From assembly GCF_042453785.1 (NCBI RefSeq), contig NC_091672.1:935001-999000 (forward strand): a stretch of 64,000 nucleotides of DNA, in the 5' to 3' direction. A program made the translations under genes and the position numbers. The stretch comes from Malus domestica. Taxonomy: Eukaryota; Streptophyta; Magnoliopsida; Rosales; Rosaceae. Shown one piece after another: positions 1 to 10,950 of this stretch (position 1 is the first letter of the stretch; every line of letters starts with the position of its first letter). The notes under the pieces are model-generated. The model did not search any database and was not told where the DNA came from. It was given only the letters and a program-made list of their open reading frames with translations.

Positions 1-39
1 ATTAATATTTTAATGAACAATACATGGTCATATTTACCT

Positions 40-587
40 CCGTCTCCAACTAAGGGCCAAAGGGCTAGATGGCTCGTTTTAGCCATGTCACAAAAAATCG
101 TCTCCAACCGAGGGCCATAGGCCAAACATAATTTATTATTTAAATTTAAAAACAACAACAACTTAAATTTAAAAACTACAACTACAATTTAAAAACAATG
201 AATTAAATTTAAAAACTATAAATTAAATTTAAAAACTACAAATTAAATTTAAAGGAATGGTGAATGAATGGTTTAGGTATTTATAGGAAAAAAAATAGAT
301 TTTTTTAAGAATTTTTTTTTAAAAAAAGGCCCAAAAAACCTTAAAAAAAAAAAAAAAAAATCCAACGGTAACTGGCGCCAGCTAGCCGTTGGATTCAAAT
401 TTTAGTTTAAGCATTCATGTCGGTTATAACCGACAGGAAATATGATTTTTCTGGCCAGCCCTCTAGCCCTCTCCGATTCCGTGGGGCCCTTTTAGATTCC
501 ACAGCCCTCTGGCCTAGCCCTTGATTGGAGACGGTTTTCGGGCTATTTTCGACCCTCTGGCCCTCTGGACCCTTCGGTTGGAGATGG
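40..587. mobile_element. TIR-bearing non-autonomous DNA transposon (MITE-like)
   Basis: The left end reads CCGTCTCCAACTAAGGGCC. The reverse complement of the right end reads CCATCTCCAACCGAAGGG, so the two are imperfect terminal inverted repeats. A second copy of each motif lies just inside: GTCTCCAACCGAGGGCC near 103 and TTGGAGACGG near 527. The interior is AT-rich, with an AAATTTAAAAACTACA-type short tandem repeat at about 140-255, a poly-A run, and a short palindrome around GGCGCC near 375. A CCT trinucleotide flanks both ends and may be the target duplication. No coding capacity was seen. The superfamily is not settled. Confidence 0.6.
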
Positions 588-888
588 CCTAAGGGGGGAG
601 TAAAAGGGTTTGATCCGAAGGGTGTGAGAGTGGTTGTAGGCACAATTAGCCGAGCCACTATCAGCTCTTGTGTGGATTATTTAGGTTTTGTGTTTGTTTA
701 TCTTCTTTGCAGGTGATTGCATGCATAGTTATCATAATCCATTGACAAGGAGATGTTATCGAAAATTTCTCTACAATCTCTCGTCTCTTCCAGAAGAGAT
801 TAAGTATCCTTTCACCTATAATCTGGTAAATGATGATATTTTACTGCCGGCTTATAATTAAGATTTGTAGCCGAACAATTATGATATG
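588..888. other. Gene-free spacer
   Basis: Unique-looking AT-rich sequence between the MITE and the solo LTR. No credible ORF, RNA gene or repeat was seen. Confidence 0.5.
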
Positions 889-1403
889 TGTTTGTACCAT
901 ACTTGACCAATCCCGAAACTACTGAGCACCGGTCAACGTTATACCGTCAATGACCCATAAGAGTTTCCCTCCAACCAGGAGGCCAATCACAACACAACAC
1001 ATGTCGACATCAGAAGCCAATCATAGCATGACACGTGTCAATATCAGAAGCCAATCACAACACGACACGTGTCAATGTCAGAATGAAACTAGAAACTCTC
1101 TTCTATAAATAGAGATCATTCTCTCACAATATTTCCTAATGTCATTTGTACTAAATAATTCACTTGTACTCACTAAAGGAGAGTTTGAACCTATGTACTT
1201 GTGTAAACCCTTCACAATTAATGAGAACTCCTCTACTCCATGGACGCAGCCAATCTGGGTGAACCACGTACATCTTGTGTTTGCTTCCCTATCTCTATCC
1301 ATTTACATACTTATCCATACTAGTGACCGGAGTAATCTAGCGAAGGTCACAAATTTAACATTTTCTGTTGTACCAAAGTCCTCGCTGATTTTGTGCATCA
1401 ACA
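889..1403 (+). mobile_element. Solo LTR (515 bp) with 5-bp TSD
   Basis: Starts TGTTTGTACC and ends GTGCATCAACA (TG...CA). It is flanked by the identical pentamer ATATG at 884-888 and 1404-1408. No internal domain or second LTR follows, so this is a solo LTR left by LTR-LTR recombination. It contains direct repeats of CCAATCACAACAC-type units at about 985-1075, a TATA box (TATAAATA, 1104-1111) and a downstream region that recurs in inverse orientation at about 30280-30490. Its terminal bases resemble those of the 7.3-kb element's LTR, so the two families may be related. Confidence 0.85.
1104..1111 (+). promoter_or_regulatory. TATA box inside the solo LTR
   Basis: TATAAATA lies in the LTR. Homology to the 30.3-kb fragment begins only a few bases downstream, as expected if that fragment starts near the LTR transcription start. 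Confidence 0.5.
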
Positions 1404-1759
1404 ATATGTATTAGGGATTCAAACAAGCAATATATACTGCAAAACTTCATTCATGAATATCTCATTGCTTTCTATGTCATATGTTGTAGATCAAGTGACA
1501 AACGTACAATACAATACATCCACTTATTAGCATATATAAGGATTTACAATCAATTTTGATACACATCAAGTTTGTTTTAATAACAAAATATACGTATTTA
1601 GGTGTTTTAATTTAGATTGAACATACTACGTACTAATGAGTCAACAACTTCTTCCGCATATACTTTCGGTCAAAAGCAGCGTCATTGTGAGCTCTAAAAT
1701 GTGAAAACCCTAATTCAAAATACCAATGCAACAATATTAGTTCCAGCTTTACTAGCTAG
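1404..1759. other. Gene-free spacer, 3' flank of VPY
   Basis: AT-rich sequence with no ORF or repeat recognised. It should contain the 3' UTR and polyadenylation site of the minus-strand gene that ends at 1760. Confidence 0.4.
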
Positions 1760-3385
1760 CTAAACAACAGCTAATGGCATCGAACGATTGAAGCTTCCAT
1801 GAAGAGCTCTAGCTCGACTCGATTTCTTCTTCTTCATTCCTCCTTTGATGATCTCCTCCTCTAGTCCCATAGATTTTTTGCCAAATGAAACTGAGGCCTG
1901 GGTCAAGATATGTGCCATATTACTATTGTCTTTTGTTGCACCTCTATGAATAAGTATCCTAGTAATCCCAACGTAGTGCAAAGACTCAGCAATCTGCAGT
2001 GCAGTCACACCCTTGTTAGTTCGAGCTTCAGCATCAGCTCCTTTCTTTACCAACATCTCAATCACATCCGCATGTCCCGACTCCGCTGCACAGTGCAACG
2101 CAGTGTATCCATCCTCATCTTTAGCATCCATATCCACACCCTTTTCAAGCAGCGTTCGAATGACTTCTATCTTCCCTTTGAAACAGGCTCTATGGAGAGC
2201 AGTCCACCCATGTAGGTCTCTTCCATTGATTGCCGCACCTGTCTCAAGCAACTTTACAACTGTTCTTACCTCTCCCTTCCTCGCCGCGATACACAAGCTA
2301 TCACCAAGTCGAAGGGCATCAAATAGTCTCGTGTGTCCATTCTCCGCCGCAACATCATAGGCTGTTAGACCGGCAAAGTTTCTTACATCTTTATTCGCAC
2401 CCTTTTGCAGCAACAGCTTCACCATGTACTCGTCCCCTAGGCTTGCCGCGATTTGCAAAGGCGTGTCACCATCTCTACAATCACTAACTTCAGCTTTAGC
2501 CCCGCTTGCCAATAAGAGCCTCGCACAGTCCCTTCTTCGCTCCTCAACAGCAAGGTGCAAAGCCGTGCTACCATCCTTTGTCAGCGCATCAACATTTGCC
2601 CCTTTGATTATAAGAAGCCTAAGAACCTCTACGTGGCCTCCTCCGACCGCGAGGTGAATAGGTCCCCAAGTGGAGGACTCAGATCGTTCAGTGCTGGCAC
2701 GTCGAGCCAATAGAAGCTCAACTATCAAGGCTTCTCCTCTTGAGGCTGCAACCTCAAGCGGAGTAGATCCTGACTGGCTTTGAGCCTCCACATCGGGCTC
2801 AAATTCAAGAAGTAGCTGGACAAGGTCAGGCCGGCCTTGAGCAACTGCCAAGTGAATCAAAGATTGGCCCTCAGAATCCACAGAATCGGCGGCTCTCCAT
2901 GAAGGTTCACTCTTCTCAAGCACTTCTCGAATATCATCCATCAAACCATCGGACACAAGTTGTGCCAAAATAGGTGAACCAACAAACATAATCTTGACAC
3001 CACTATCTATGAACACTTGTTTCTTCTTTGCGGTGAACCAATCGTTTGGAACCGCATCGAATGTCGAAGAAGACACTTTGATCGCCGCTCCAGGCACAAC
3101 CACGCTATGCAAAAGGAAGGAATCATGGCAGTAAGGAAAGGAGTCCGGGAGGCTGGACCCGGGCGGAAGATGATAAACAATCTCTACCGTCAACTTCTCG
3201 AGAGGAGATATGATCCCGGACTGAGGCCTCACCGTGTAACGATTCTTGATCAACGCTTCGAGCCGGAAGGCTACCGGCATGGTGTACATAACGTTGCGTA
3301 AAGTGAGCTGGCCGTAGCATTTCTGTCCCGGTTCGATCCGTATTGCAACAAGGTTTGATGGCTCCAAACTTATGAGCCTGTCCAT
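1760..3385 (-). CDS. VPY: VAPYRIN-type protein (MSP domain + ankyrin repeats)
   Basis: A single uninterrupted 541-residue ORF. Residues 1 to about 125 form a Major Sperm Protein/VAP domain: it opens [20 protein letters not shown] and has the core [18 protein letters not shown]. From about residue 150 to 500 there are roughly ten ankyrin repeats (for example [21 protein letters not shown] and [21 protein letters not shown]). A basic tail with KKKKSSRAR follows. The MSP-plus-ankyrin arrangement, intronless structure and length match VAPYRIN. In legumes and petunia that protein is needed for intracellular accommodation of arbuscular mycorrhizal fungi (and rhizobia in legumes), and it sits on small mobile compartments by binding VAMP/exocyst partners. 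The start is the first Met and aligns with the usual VPY N-terminus. A VAPYRIN-like paralogue is the main alternative. The ORF is intact. Confidence 0.88.
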   Translation of the reverse strand: MDRLISLEPSNLVAIRIEPGQKCYGQLTLRNVMYTMPVAFRLEALIKNRYTVRPQSGIISPLEKLTVEIVYHLPPGSSLPDSFPYCHDSFLLHSVVVPGAAIKVSSSTFDAVPNDWFTAKKKQVFIDSGVKIMFVGSPILAQLVSDGLMDDIREVLEKSEPSWRAADSVDSEGQSLIHLAVAQGRPDLVQLLLEFEPDVEAQSQSGSTPLEVAASRGEALIVELLLARRASTERSESSTWGPIHLAVGGGHVEVLRLLIIKGANVDALTKDGSTALHLAVEERRRDCARLLLASGAKAEVSDCRDGDTPLQIAASLGDEYMVKLLLQKGANKDVRNFAGLTAYDVAAENGHTRLFDALRLGDSLCIAARKGEVRTVVKLLETGAAINGRDLHGWTALHRACFKGKIEVIRTLLEKGVDMDAKDEDGYTALHCAAESGHADVIEMLVKKGADAEARTNKGVTALQIAESLHYVGITRILIHRGATKDNSNMAHILTQASVSFGKKSMGLEEEIIKGGMKKKKSSRARALHGSFNRSMPLAVV

Positions 3386-4880
3386 CTTTCTTTGATTTTC
3401 ACTTTCCCTTCAAATCAATGGGTTTTAAGGGTTCTTAAGATGTATAGAAAAAATTAAGACACATGAAATACTGAAGGAGGAAGTGATATTCGAATGTGAA
3501 AGTATTGGGTTTGGTGGGTGTAGTTTAAGAGAAGGGAATGCGAAAGCCGGCTTTGATGAGAGAATGCCAAGTGGGGGTGTTAAAAACAATGCTGACTTGT
3601 TCTATTAGTCGTCTCAACTTGGAAGAGGATAACTCCTAAAACCAGAGTTGTATGAACAATTTTTTTTAATACAACAGTATACATTTGCACTAGAGAACTG
3701 AGATTTTTGGACAAAATCACACAACGGGTAGTTATATTTATTCGGTATCAAACTCGTAATGTATGAGAGTCGAATATAAAACCTTCCAATTACAAATAAA
3801 GAGAAATATCACAATAATGTAGTGTTAGATAAGAATTTAGTCACCTTAATATTTGAGGAGTGATTTTCACACACTCTTATTCTCCCCCAACACACCCGTA
3901 TCAATTTTTTTTTTATATAAATTTGGGGCATGGAAGGTTAAAATAGTATGTAGAAATCATTTTTCTAAATTTTTGTAGAAAAAACAAAGTTAATTATAAT
4001 TTCAGGGTGTTGTAAAATTGTGAGAATGAATGCCCACAGTAGTGTGATTGTTATTATGTGATGTTTTCAAAAGGCCACAGCAGTGTGATTGTTATTATGT
4101 GAAGTTTTCAAAAAGAGAAATCACTTCACTTTTTGGTTTGTTACGGATGTGGCTATATATAAAAAGCACTCCGTGTGTAATCACAATACATAGAAAAGGA
4201 AAAGAAGTGAAAGCAATAATATCAGTATCCCTCCCTTCCTTTTTTCCTACAATCTTTTGTGTTATAGTTACGAAATTAAACAGTATGATATCTTGCACCC
4301 GCTTCTCTCATGTCCCTCATAAAGGTTATCTCTCTAGCTTTTTCCTATTTATAACACATGGCTGTTTCTCTAGGATATCGCTCTCTCAGTTTTGCATTAT
4401 AATTTATCTTATGCACAAGAAAACCTTTTTTAATTGTTGTCTAGAGGAGACTTAGGTCAAATGAATTAACCTAATTGTTTAACAAAGTGGGATCAATGAA
4501 GAAGCAAACAAGATGCTCTCCATCCAATTGAAAATTTCTAGGAGTACAACTATAAACTGATTATTAAAACACAGTTTTCTTAGTTAATTTCATTTAAAAT
4601 TAAAATTAACAACCCTATGTGAACGTATAAGTTTTATTACAAGAATATTTTCTTTTTTTCTGATAATTTTATCACAAGAATATTACTGAGTAAATATAAA
4701 CAATTCTTCTTGTGCAGCAACTCAATCCTACTACCATGTACAAACAGGCACTATGAACCTTTTCAATGGATTTTGTTTCAATATTTCTGCTGGCAAGACA
4801 ACTAGCCACAACAACAAATTGCTGAACATTGACACGTGGCATCATTTGGTTTGTGAAATGGTGAGAACCCTACCCTATAC
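3386..4880. other. Intergenic: VPY promoter side and dispersed repeats
   Basis: The first few hundred bases should be the VPY promoter and 5' UTR. A degraded copy of a dispersed repeat (motif AAACTCGTAATGTATGAGAGTCG...TTACAAATAAAGAGAAATATCACAA) lies at about 3735-3830; relatives occur near 10.85 and 20.25 kb. A 41-bp unit starting CCACAGTAGTGTGATTG is duplicated head to tail at 4033-4113. No convincing gene is present. A 135-codon ORF at 4048-4455 has no recognisable features. Confidence 0.45.
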
Positions 4881-4884
4881 CTCT

Positions 4885-5455
4885 TGTCCTTTGCTCTATT
4901 TAGATCATCAGCCTTGTCTTTGGCTCTTCAAATTACATAACAGGACCTTTTCTACGATTGCGATGTTGCAGCACACCAGCCAACTATAACTGGATGAAAA
5001 ATAAAACTGTAAAAGGCTCATTGATTGAATCACTAGCGTTGTTGCAATCATACATGCAAGCATGATGAGTTGTTTTTCTTGTCAATTAGAGCATCCGATA
5101 TTTATAATCAACGGAGATGGAGATTCGGACTTAGAACTTCTTCCAATATTGAAAAGTGAAAAACCTTTTAACTTCATTTACTAGCTAATTTCTTTTAGCC
5201 ATTTGCTCTATTTAAATCATCAGCCTTGTCTTTGGCTCTTCCAATTACATACAGGACCTTTTCGACGATTGCGACGTTGCAGCACACCAGCCAACTATAA
5301 CTGGATTGTTTACCAGAAAAAAGAAAACTGTAAAAGGCTCATTGATTGGATTACTCGCGCTGTTGCAATCATACATTCAAGCACGATGAGTTGTTTTTCC
5401 TGTCAATTAGAGCATCTGGTATTCATAATCGACGCAGATGGGAGATTCGGACTTG
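4885..5455 (+). repeat. Direct duplication, about 312-320 bp period
   Basis: The block beginning TTTGCTCTATTTAGATCATC near 4890 recurs near 5202. The later motif GATGAGTTGTTTTTCTTGTC near 5064 recurs near 5384. The two copies keep the same order of motifs (CAGCACACCAGCCAACTATA, then GAGATTCGGACTT) with scattered substitutions and small indels. This is an old tandem duplication of unknown, probably non-coding, sequence. Confidence 0.75.
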
Positions 5456-5559
5456 CTATTTTGGTTGTTAGTCTCAGAAAGAGTCAAAGTACGAACAAGT
5501 TAAATGAAAAAGGGAAAAGAGAATAAAATAAGAATTTTCAGCATTATTTTTTCATGCAT

Positions 5560-6890
5560 ATGCCATTCAATGAAATATTTATGTTTAATTTAAGAATTTT
5601 ATGTCAATTTTAGTATGACAAAAAAAAAATTCAAATTTTGTCCAATTTCATAGATAGTTTCTTCGATTTTAAATTTCCGAGTGTCAACATTTCCACTAAT
5701 TTCAATATTTTCATTGTTGTTGCTTCAATAAGATCTTTCAATGAAAATAATAAGGGCCCAAAATTATAAACAAAGGGACTAGAAATGCATTACATGATCA
5801 TCACAACATTATGGACATTTGCAATGACACTTTTCAAGTAGAGATTAGCAAATTTTCCTCACATAGCTTGGTAATGAACATGTGGTGCATTTCTAATCTC
5901 TACTATTTACATTTTGTAGTACAATCATTCGGCCTCAATCTCTTGAGACTTAGAAGTCTCTAACAAAACAAAATGTAAGAGCCTATTTAGTGAGCAGGAT
6001 GAGACATGTTATTAGCCTTTAAAATGGATTTGAGGCCAAGACCGTTGTTTCATGCATTCAAAGAGCATGATGGGTTGGATCATTTTGAATCCAAGTCCAG
6101 ACTAGTACAGGATTCATAACCTGTTGGTGGACACAGGATACAAATCCATCGCGCCTTTTTCCCATTCTGTTTAACTAATTCAATTTTGAATTCAATCAAT
6201 CATATTGAAACACTCTATGTATACACCAAACACTAGACACAAAACCTATCCAATCTAATGATAGGAAGATCAAATTTTGAGAGACCGCATTGTACATCTC
6301 TAATAAGAATGTGATCTACTTGTATTAGTGAACACTACGTTTATTAGAAAAGTCGTACAATATAATCTCCCAAAATATGAGTTATCTATCATTACTCTTT
6401 ACAACGGCATAACCACATGAAGGCCACAATACGCCTAGGCCCCTTCTGCAGCTCCACCATAGCATATAGCATTTTGCCCTTACAAATTGTTAAAACATGC
6501 ACCACACATGAAAGAGCAATTGTGTTGAAAACTAATTCTATCTGAAATAAGTCCCCTGTATAGTGCTTGCCACCATATGTTTTTAATAATTAGTTTTAAA
6601 CTTATGGTATAATTTTCTCAATACTGATGTTGCATGAAAACTCTAAAAGATTCATCCTTCTTTTTAGTTTGTAATTCTTTATGCCAAATAACTAGCACCA
6701 CATGTACTTTTCTTCACATGAAAGTAGAAAGCCTTAAATTCAACTCATTTGAATGACTAATGTGACACCAAATTATAATTATGACATGCCTATTATGTGC
6801 TTAACCTAAATCTTCCCTTAGTGTGAAATAATGTTGTCTCAAAATAATGATTGATGCCAGTACCAAGAATAAACCTTTCCTCCCATACAT
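5560..6890. other. Gene-free AT-rich intergenic DNA
   Basis: No ORF, splice-like coding stretch or structured RNA was recognised. Confidence 0.45.
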
Positions 6891-6894
6891 TTTG

Positions 6895-7073
6895 TTTAAG
6901 AGAAATGTTTCGCAGACTCTCAAAGTGCGACTCTCCATGCACTCTCTATCACCTCATGTTTTTGACACAATATTTTATAATATTGACATATAAATTGTGC
7001 AAAAAACATGAGATGACAAAGAGTTCGTGAAGAACTCCACTTTTAAAAAAGTTTACTTAGCATTTCTCTTTAA
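6895..7073. mobile_element. Small TIR element (MITE-like)
   Basis: The left end TTTAAGAGAAATG is mirrored by CATTTCTCTTTAA at the right. The next bases are also partly complementary (ACTCTCAAAGTGCGACTC against AGTTCTTCACGAACTC). The unit is non-coding and about 180 bp. The family is not assigned. Confidence 0.5.
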
Positions 7074-7310
7074 TTAATTACGGTCTAGCCTACGTGCCCC
7101 TAGCCTTGATTTATGACTCCGCCACTGACTCTTTATATATACATGACAAGTATAATAATCAATCCAACCCCGTTAACCTGATATTGGGGTCAACACCTAG
7201 TTTATATCCCTAGCATCCTTTCCCAATTTGGAGGACGGGGATGCTTCCATGCATGTCACGAACATAACTTTGTTTTTTTTTTTTTTTTGAACAAACAATA
7301 TTATGTACAC

Positions 7311-7667
7311 TGTTGATGCACAAAACCGGAGGTCTTGAAACAACGTAAATCCGACTGTGAATCTGCATGAAATGTAAATAACACAAGATGTATCGTGGTT
7401 CATCCTAAGGTTTGGGCTACCTCCACACTGATTATTGTATTTCTGAGGGAGAGAGAGAGCTTCTCTATGAGAGTGAGAGCTTTGAGAGGGAGAGCTTAAG
7501 GCATAAGAATTGGCCTCCCCCTATTGTGAGGGTGAGGAGTCCTTTTATAGAATAAGGGTTCCTCACTTATTACATATTTGCCCATTCCTTTATTACATAA
7601 TTACATTTGAGTCCCCCGAGTATTTATACGAGATCTAAATACGGAGGCCCTAAGTATGGTATAAACA
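7311..7667 (-). repeat. 3' LTR of the 7.3-kb element
   Basis: 357 bp, highly similar to the copy at 10442-10798 with scattered differences. It ends in TG/CA. Confidence 0.92.
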
Positions 7668-7879
7668 GTAGTCCCCCAAGTCTTCAGTCAAGAGAGTCTT
7701 TTGGCTGGAGACTTGAAATTTAGTCCATGTGTGGGTTGAAGTAACTAGATGTTGTCTTGAACTAATGCTCGATATGAGGCGGTGCTCAATCTGAAATAAT
7801 GCTTAACTAGAAGTAGCACATGCTGCGAGGCTGCTTGGCTCGTGGCTTATGTTGCCTTGGTCGGCTCGGCTTGTGGCAT

Positions 7880-8275
7880 TTGAAGGTAAGGGAGTCCCTT
7901 ATAGAATAAAGGCTAGCTCCTCAATACATGAATGATGGGCTAGAGTTGATGCTCGCGGCGATGCGGTTGCTCAGTAGGCGGCGATGCTCTCTAATGATTG
8001 TGAGGGAGTCCCTTTTATAGAATAAGGGTTCGCTCATCAATACATAAATTATGGGTTATGAGTGATACTCGCGGCGAGGCGGTTGCTCAGCTGGCGGCGA
8101 TGCTCTCTAACGAAGGTGAGGGAGTCATTTTTATAAAATAAGGGTTCGCTCCTTAATACATAATTGATGGGCTAAGTCCCTTAAGTATTGTTCATGAGTG
8201 CTCTTTAATGAAAGTGAGGGAGTCCCTTTTATAGAATAAGGGCTTACTCCTCAATACATAAATGATGGGATAGGT
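7880..8275. repeat. Tandem repeats inside the LARD element (about 120-bp units)
   Basis: Four degenerate copies carry GAGGGAGTCCCTTTTATAG, then AATAAGGGTTCGCTC, then AATACATAAATGATGGG. The same words occur in the LTR (GAGGAGTCCTTTTATAGAAT), so the array appears to have grown from LTR-derived sequence. Confidence 0.7.
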
Positions 8276-8444
8276 CCCCCAAGTATTTTCATAAGGCCCA
8301 GTTGAGGCCCAATATATGGTACATAATGTAGTCCCTCAAGTCTTCGGTCAATATAGTCTGTTGGCTGGAGACTTCAAATTGAATCCATGTACGGGCCGAA
8401 GTGACGGTTGTTCGGAGGCGGTATTTGTATACCCTGCACTTAAG

Positions 8445-8600
8445 CTTTGTAGGTAAAGCTTGGCAAGTGAAGCTTTGCATCTAGAGCTCTGTAAATGAAG
8501 CTTTTGAAGCTAGAGCTTTTGTAAATGAAGCTTTTGAAGCTGTAGCTCTGTAAATAAAGCTTTTGAAGCTAGAGCTCTGTAAATGAAGCTTTTGAAGCTA
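8445..8600. repeat. About 30-bp minisatellite inside the LARD element
   Basis: About five copies of a unit containing TAAATGAAGCTTTTGAAGCT followed by AGAGCTCTG. Confidence 0.75.
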
Positions 8601-8606
8601 GATTGA

Positions 8607-8775
8607 CATGAGTGATGCTCATGGATGTTGTCATGAGTGATGCTCATGAATGTTAACATAAGTGATGCTCATGAATGTTGACATGAATAATGGTCATGAA
8701 TGTTTATGTATGATTGTCATGAGTGATGCTCATGAATGTTTATGTATGAATGACATGAGTAATGCTCATGTATAA
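8607..8775. repeat. Hairpin-forming short tandem repeat (CATGAG/CTCATG)
   Basis: Six units begin at about 8607, 8632, 8657, 8682, 8718 and 8754. Each has CATGAG, a five-base loop TGATG and CTCATG, with substitutions in units 3, 4 and 6. Spacing is 25, 25, 25, 36 and 36 bp. Confidence 0.7.
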
Positions 8776-8784
8776 TTTGGAGTA

Positions 8785-9060
8785 TTGGGTGTACTTTTGA
8801 TCACCTGGTTGGTGGCATGAAGGAGAGTACGGGTTGTACATTTCATCACCTAGTTGGTGACATGAATGGCTAGTTGCCAAATGATATTAGAGTACAAGTT
8901 GTACATTTCATCACCTGGTTGGTGGCATGAATGGCTAGTTGCCAAATGATATTAGAGTACGGGTTGTACATTTCATCACCTGGTTAGTGTTAATAGCGGC
9001 AGGTTGCCGAATAATTTTGGAGTACTGGGCGTACTTTTGATCACATGGTTGGAGCTATTT
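8785..9060. repeat. About 66-bp minisatellite inside the LARD element
   Basis: Copies of GAGTACGGGTTGTACATTTC, then ATCACCTGGTTGGTGGCATG, then AATGGCTAGTTGCCAAATGA, repeated about four times with degenerate end units. Confidence 0.7.
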
Positions 9061-9989
9061 TGGGCTGATGGGTCTTCGCCTTTTACACAATATTCCAGCC
9101 CATTTATTTTGGGCTTTGCGTTTTTTTTTTTTAGTATTATTACCCTCTGATGGGGTTTGTACAGATGTCCCTGAGAGATAAGAAAAATAAATTACATCAT
9201 ACAAAAAAACAAGAAAAGTAAACCACATCATTCTGGTGTGATGTTTATTCCTTACTTTTGCTTTCTGCTTTCCATCGTACTCTCTCTGTCTCTTCACCTG
9301 GTAGACAAAAGGAATCATAATAATAGGAACCTTATAATTTTGCCCCTTTTCTTCTTTTCTCTTTTCCTTTTCTGCTTTACTTTCTCTTTTTCTTTTGCTG
9401 TCCGCCATGTGCTCCCCCATGATTCTCCTGTAAAAGATGAAGCTTTGCACTGAGAGTTCCGAGACCTAGGTTCTCTCCTGTTCTTCTTCGCCTGCTATTG
9501 GACTTTTCCATTGCTAGCTCCAACCGCAAGATAAGTTATATGTTGAGTCCAGCTAACGGAACAGACGTTGATGTTCAAACCTTTAACATATGTCTCTTCA
9601 TAATTCCTGATCATCTCTTCAGCTGGAGGCTTGTTGTCTCTTGGGGAATCCCTGACGATCATCCATTGGTTGTAATCGCACCATTCGAACAGTACCTTGG
9701 GTCAATCTCGTCCTTTTGGTTGTTTTCGTAAGACGTCGGCCGTGCGGAGGAGAAGCTAAGGCAATTGCTCTACCAATAATCTATTGTGACTGACATCGGC
9801 GCGAGAAGAGGAAGAGAAGGTTGGATGGTAAGCTCCGTTAGTGTAACTGCCTCTGTAAATATTCGATTTCTCCATCCAAGACGCTGAAACCAACGGTTGA
9901 CACGGTGGCGGTGGCAGAGAATTTTTTGAAATTTTGAAACTACGGTTGTGGGCAGAAAGAGATGTGGTAAGTGGGTTGTGACGAACGTG

Positions 9990-10334
9990 TCACGCCTGAT
10001 TTGAATGAGTTTTACCGCCAACAGTGGTAGTTGAAGCTGGGATTGGATCCGAAATGATGCCGCGTAGATATAAAAAAGGGTGTCGTGTCCAGACAGAAGA
10101 ACGAAGAAAAGACCTTGGGACTAGAGTTTGTCGATCTGACCCGAGAGGATCTTGGGACTCTGAACCTGAGTGGGACTGACAGCCGACGAAAATGACTATT
10201 TGGTTGGTTGTGGCTGAGCAGGTGTATCCTTCTGTGCTCGGAACTTGAGCTTGTGCATGGCGGAGTAGGTGGTGGCAGCTGAGAAAGAAGAAGCAGAGCA
10301 GGGCGGAGGAGACCTTCAGAGTTTTGGTTCTCAT
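9990..10334 (-). pseudogene. Captured reading frame with signal peptide inside the LARD element
   Basis: In the element's sense orientation, a 114-codon frame starts MRTKTLKVSSALLCFFFLSC and ends its hydrophobic segment with a plausible cleavage site at AQAQ, followed by VPSTEGYTCSATTNQ. A secretory leader then a Cys-containing ectodomain start resembles LysM receptor-like kinases of the LYK4/LYK5 type. That resemblance is from memory and covers only about 45 residues; the rest matches nothing I recognise. It is not a retrotransposon protein, so capture of a host exon is the likely origin. The same transcript would start upstream in the 5' LTR. Confidence 0.35.
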
Positions 10335-10441
10335 ATTTTCTGCTTTTGGCTTGCTGGGTTTTTGTAGATTCATGGTGGAGGTAAAAAAATGAAAGAGAAC
10401 CGACACAACTTTTTGTATCGATTCCCACAGACGGCGCCAAA

Positions 10442-10798
10442 TGTTGATGCACAAAACCGGAGGTCTTGGAACAACATAAATCCGACCGTGAATCTGCATG
10501 AAATGTAAATAACACAAGATGTATCGTGGTTCACCCTAAGGTTTGGGCTACGTCCACATTGATTATTGTATTTCTGAGGAAGAGAGGGAGCTGCTCTATG
10601 AGAGTGAAAGCTTTGAGAGGGAGAGCTTAAGGCATAAGAATTGGCCTCCCCCTATTGTGAGGGTGAGGAGTCATTTTATAGAATAAGGGCTCCTCACTTA
10701 TTACATATTTGCCCCTTCCTTTATTACATAATTACATTTGAGTCCCTCGAGTATTTATATGAGATCTAAATACGGAGGCCCTAAGTATGGTATAAACA
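10442..10798 (-). repeat. 5' LTR of the 7.3-kb element
   Basis: 357 bp. A TATAAAAT promoter motif on the minus strand lies at about 10673-10680. The primer-binding site follows at 10439-10422. Confidence 0.92.
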
Positions 10799-10807
10799 TA
10801 CACTAAA

Positions 10808-10950
10808 GGATGGGAGAGTGGCTTAAACCTCACAATTGACTATAATAATGTGATTCAAATTCGTCTTTGACGAGAATTGAACCTAAAACCTCTCACTTAC
10901 AAGTAAAAAGAAAATATCACAAAACCGTAATATTAAATGACCAAACACAA
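10808..10950. repeat. Dispersed short repeat copy
   Basis: Contains GAGAATTGAACCTAAAACC, then TCTCACTTACAAGTAAA and ATATCACAA. A close relative in the same orientation is at about 20183-20320, and inverse or degraded relatives lie near 3735 and 19860. It is non-coding and probably MITE-derived. Confidence 0.55.

Larger units (their letters stand above)
7311..10798 (-). mobile_element. Complete non-autonomous LTR retrotransposon (LARD-like), TSD TACAC
   Basis: Two 357-bp LTRs (7311-7667 and 10442-10798) bound a 2774-bp interior. TACAC stands immediately outside both ends (7306-7310 and 10799-10803). On the minus strand the LTR begins TGTTTATACC and ends GTGCATCAACA. Just inside the 5' LTR (10439 downward) is a primer-binding site starting TGGCGCCGTCTGTGGGAA, of the type complementary to a tRNA-Asp 3' end. 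Just before the 3' LTR is a purine-rich tract (GAAGACTTGGGGGA). The interior has no gag, protease, RT or integrase. It is filled with tandem repeats and a captured signal-peptide-like reading frame. It must have moved with proteins supplied by an autonomous partner. Confidence 0.92.

Noticed and set aside
4048-4455. 135-codon ORF
   Set aside because: No domain, begins inside a 41-bp duplication, no promoter or neighbouring gene support.
9055-9450. 131-codon Lys/Glu-rich ORF inside the LARD element, as possible Gag
   Set aside because: No zinc knuckle, Gag motif or conservation signal; composition from a CTTTTC-rich tract.
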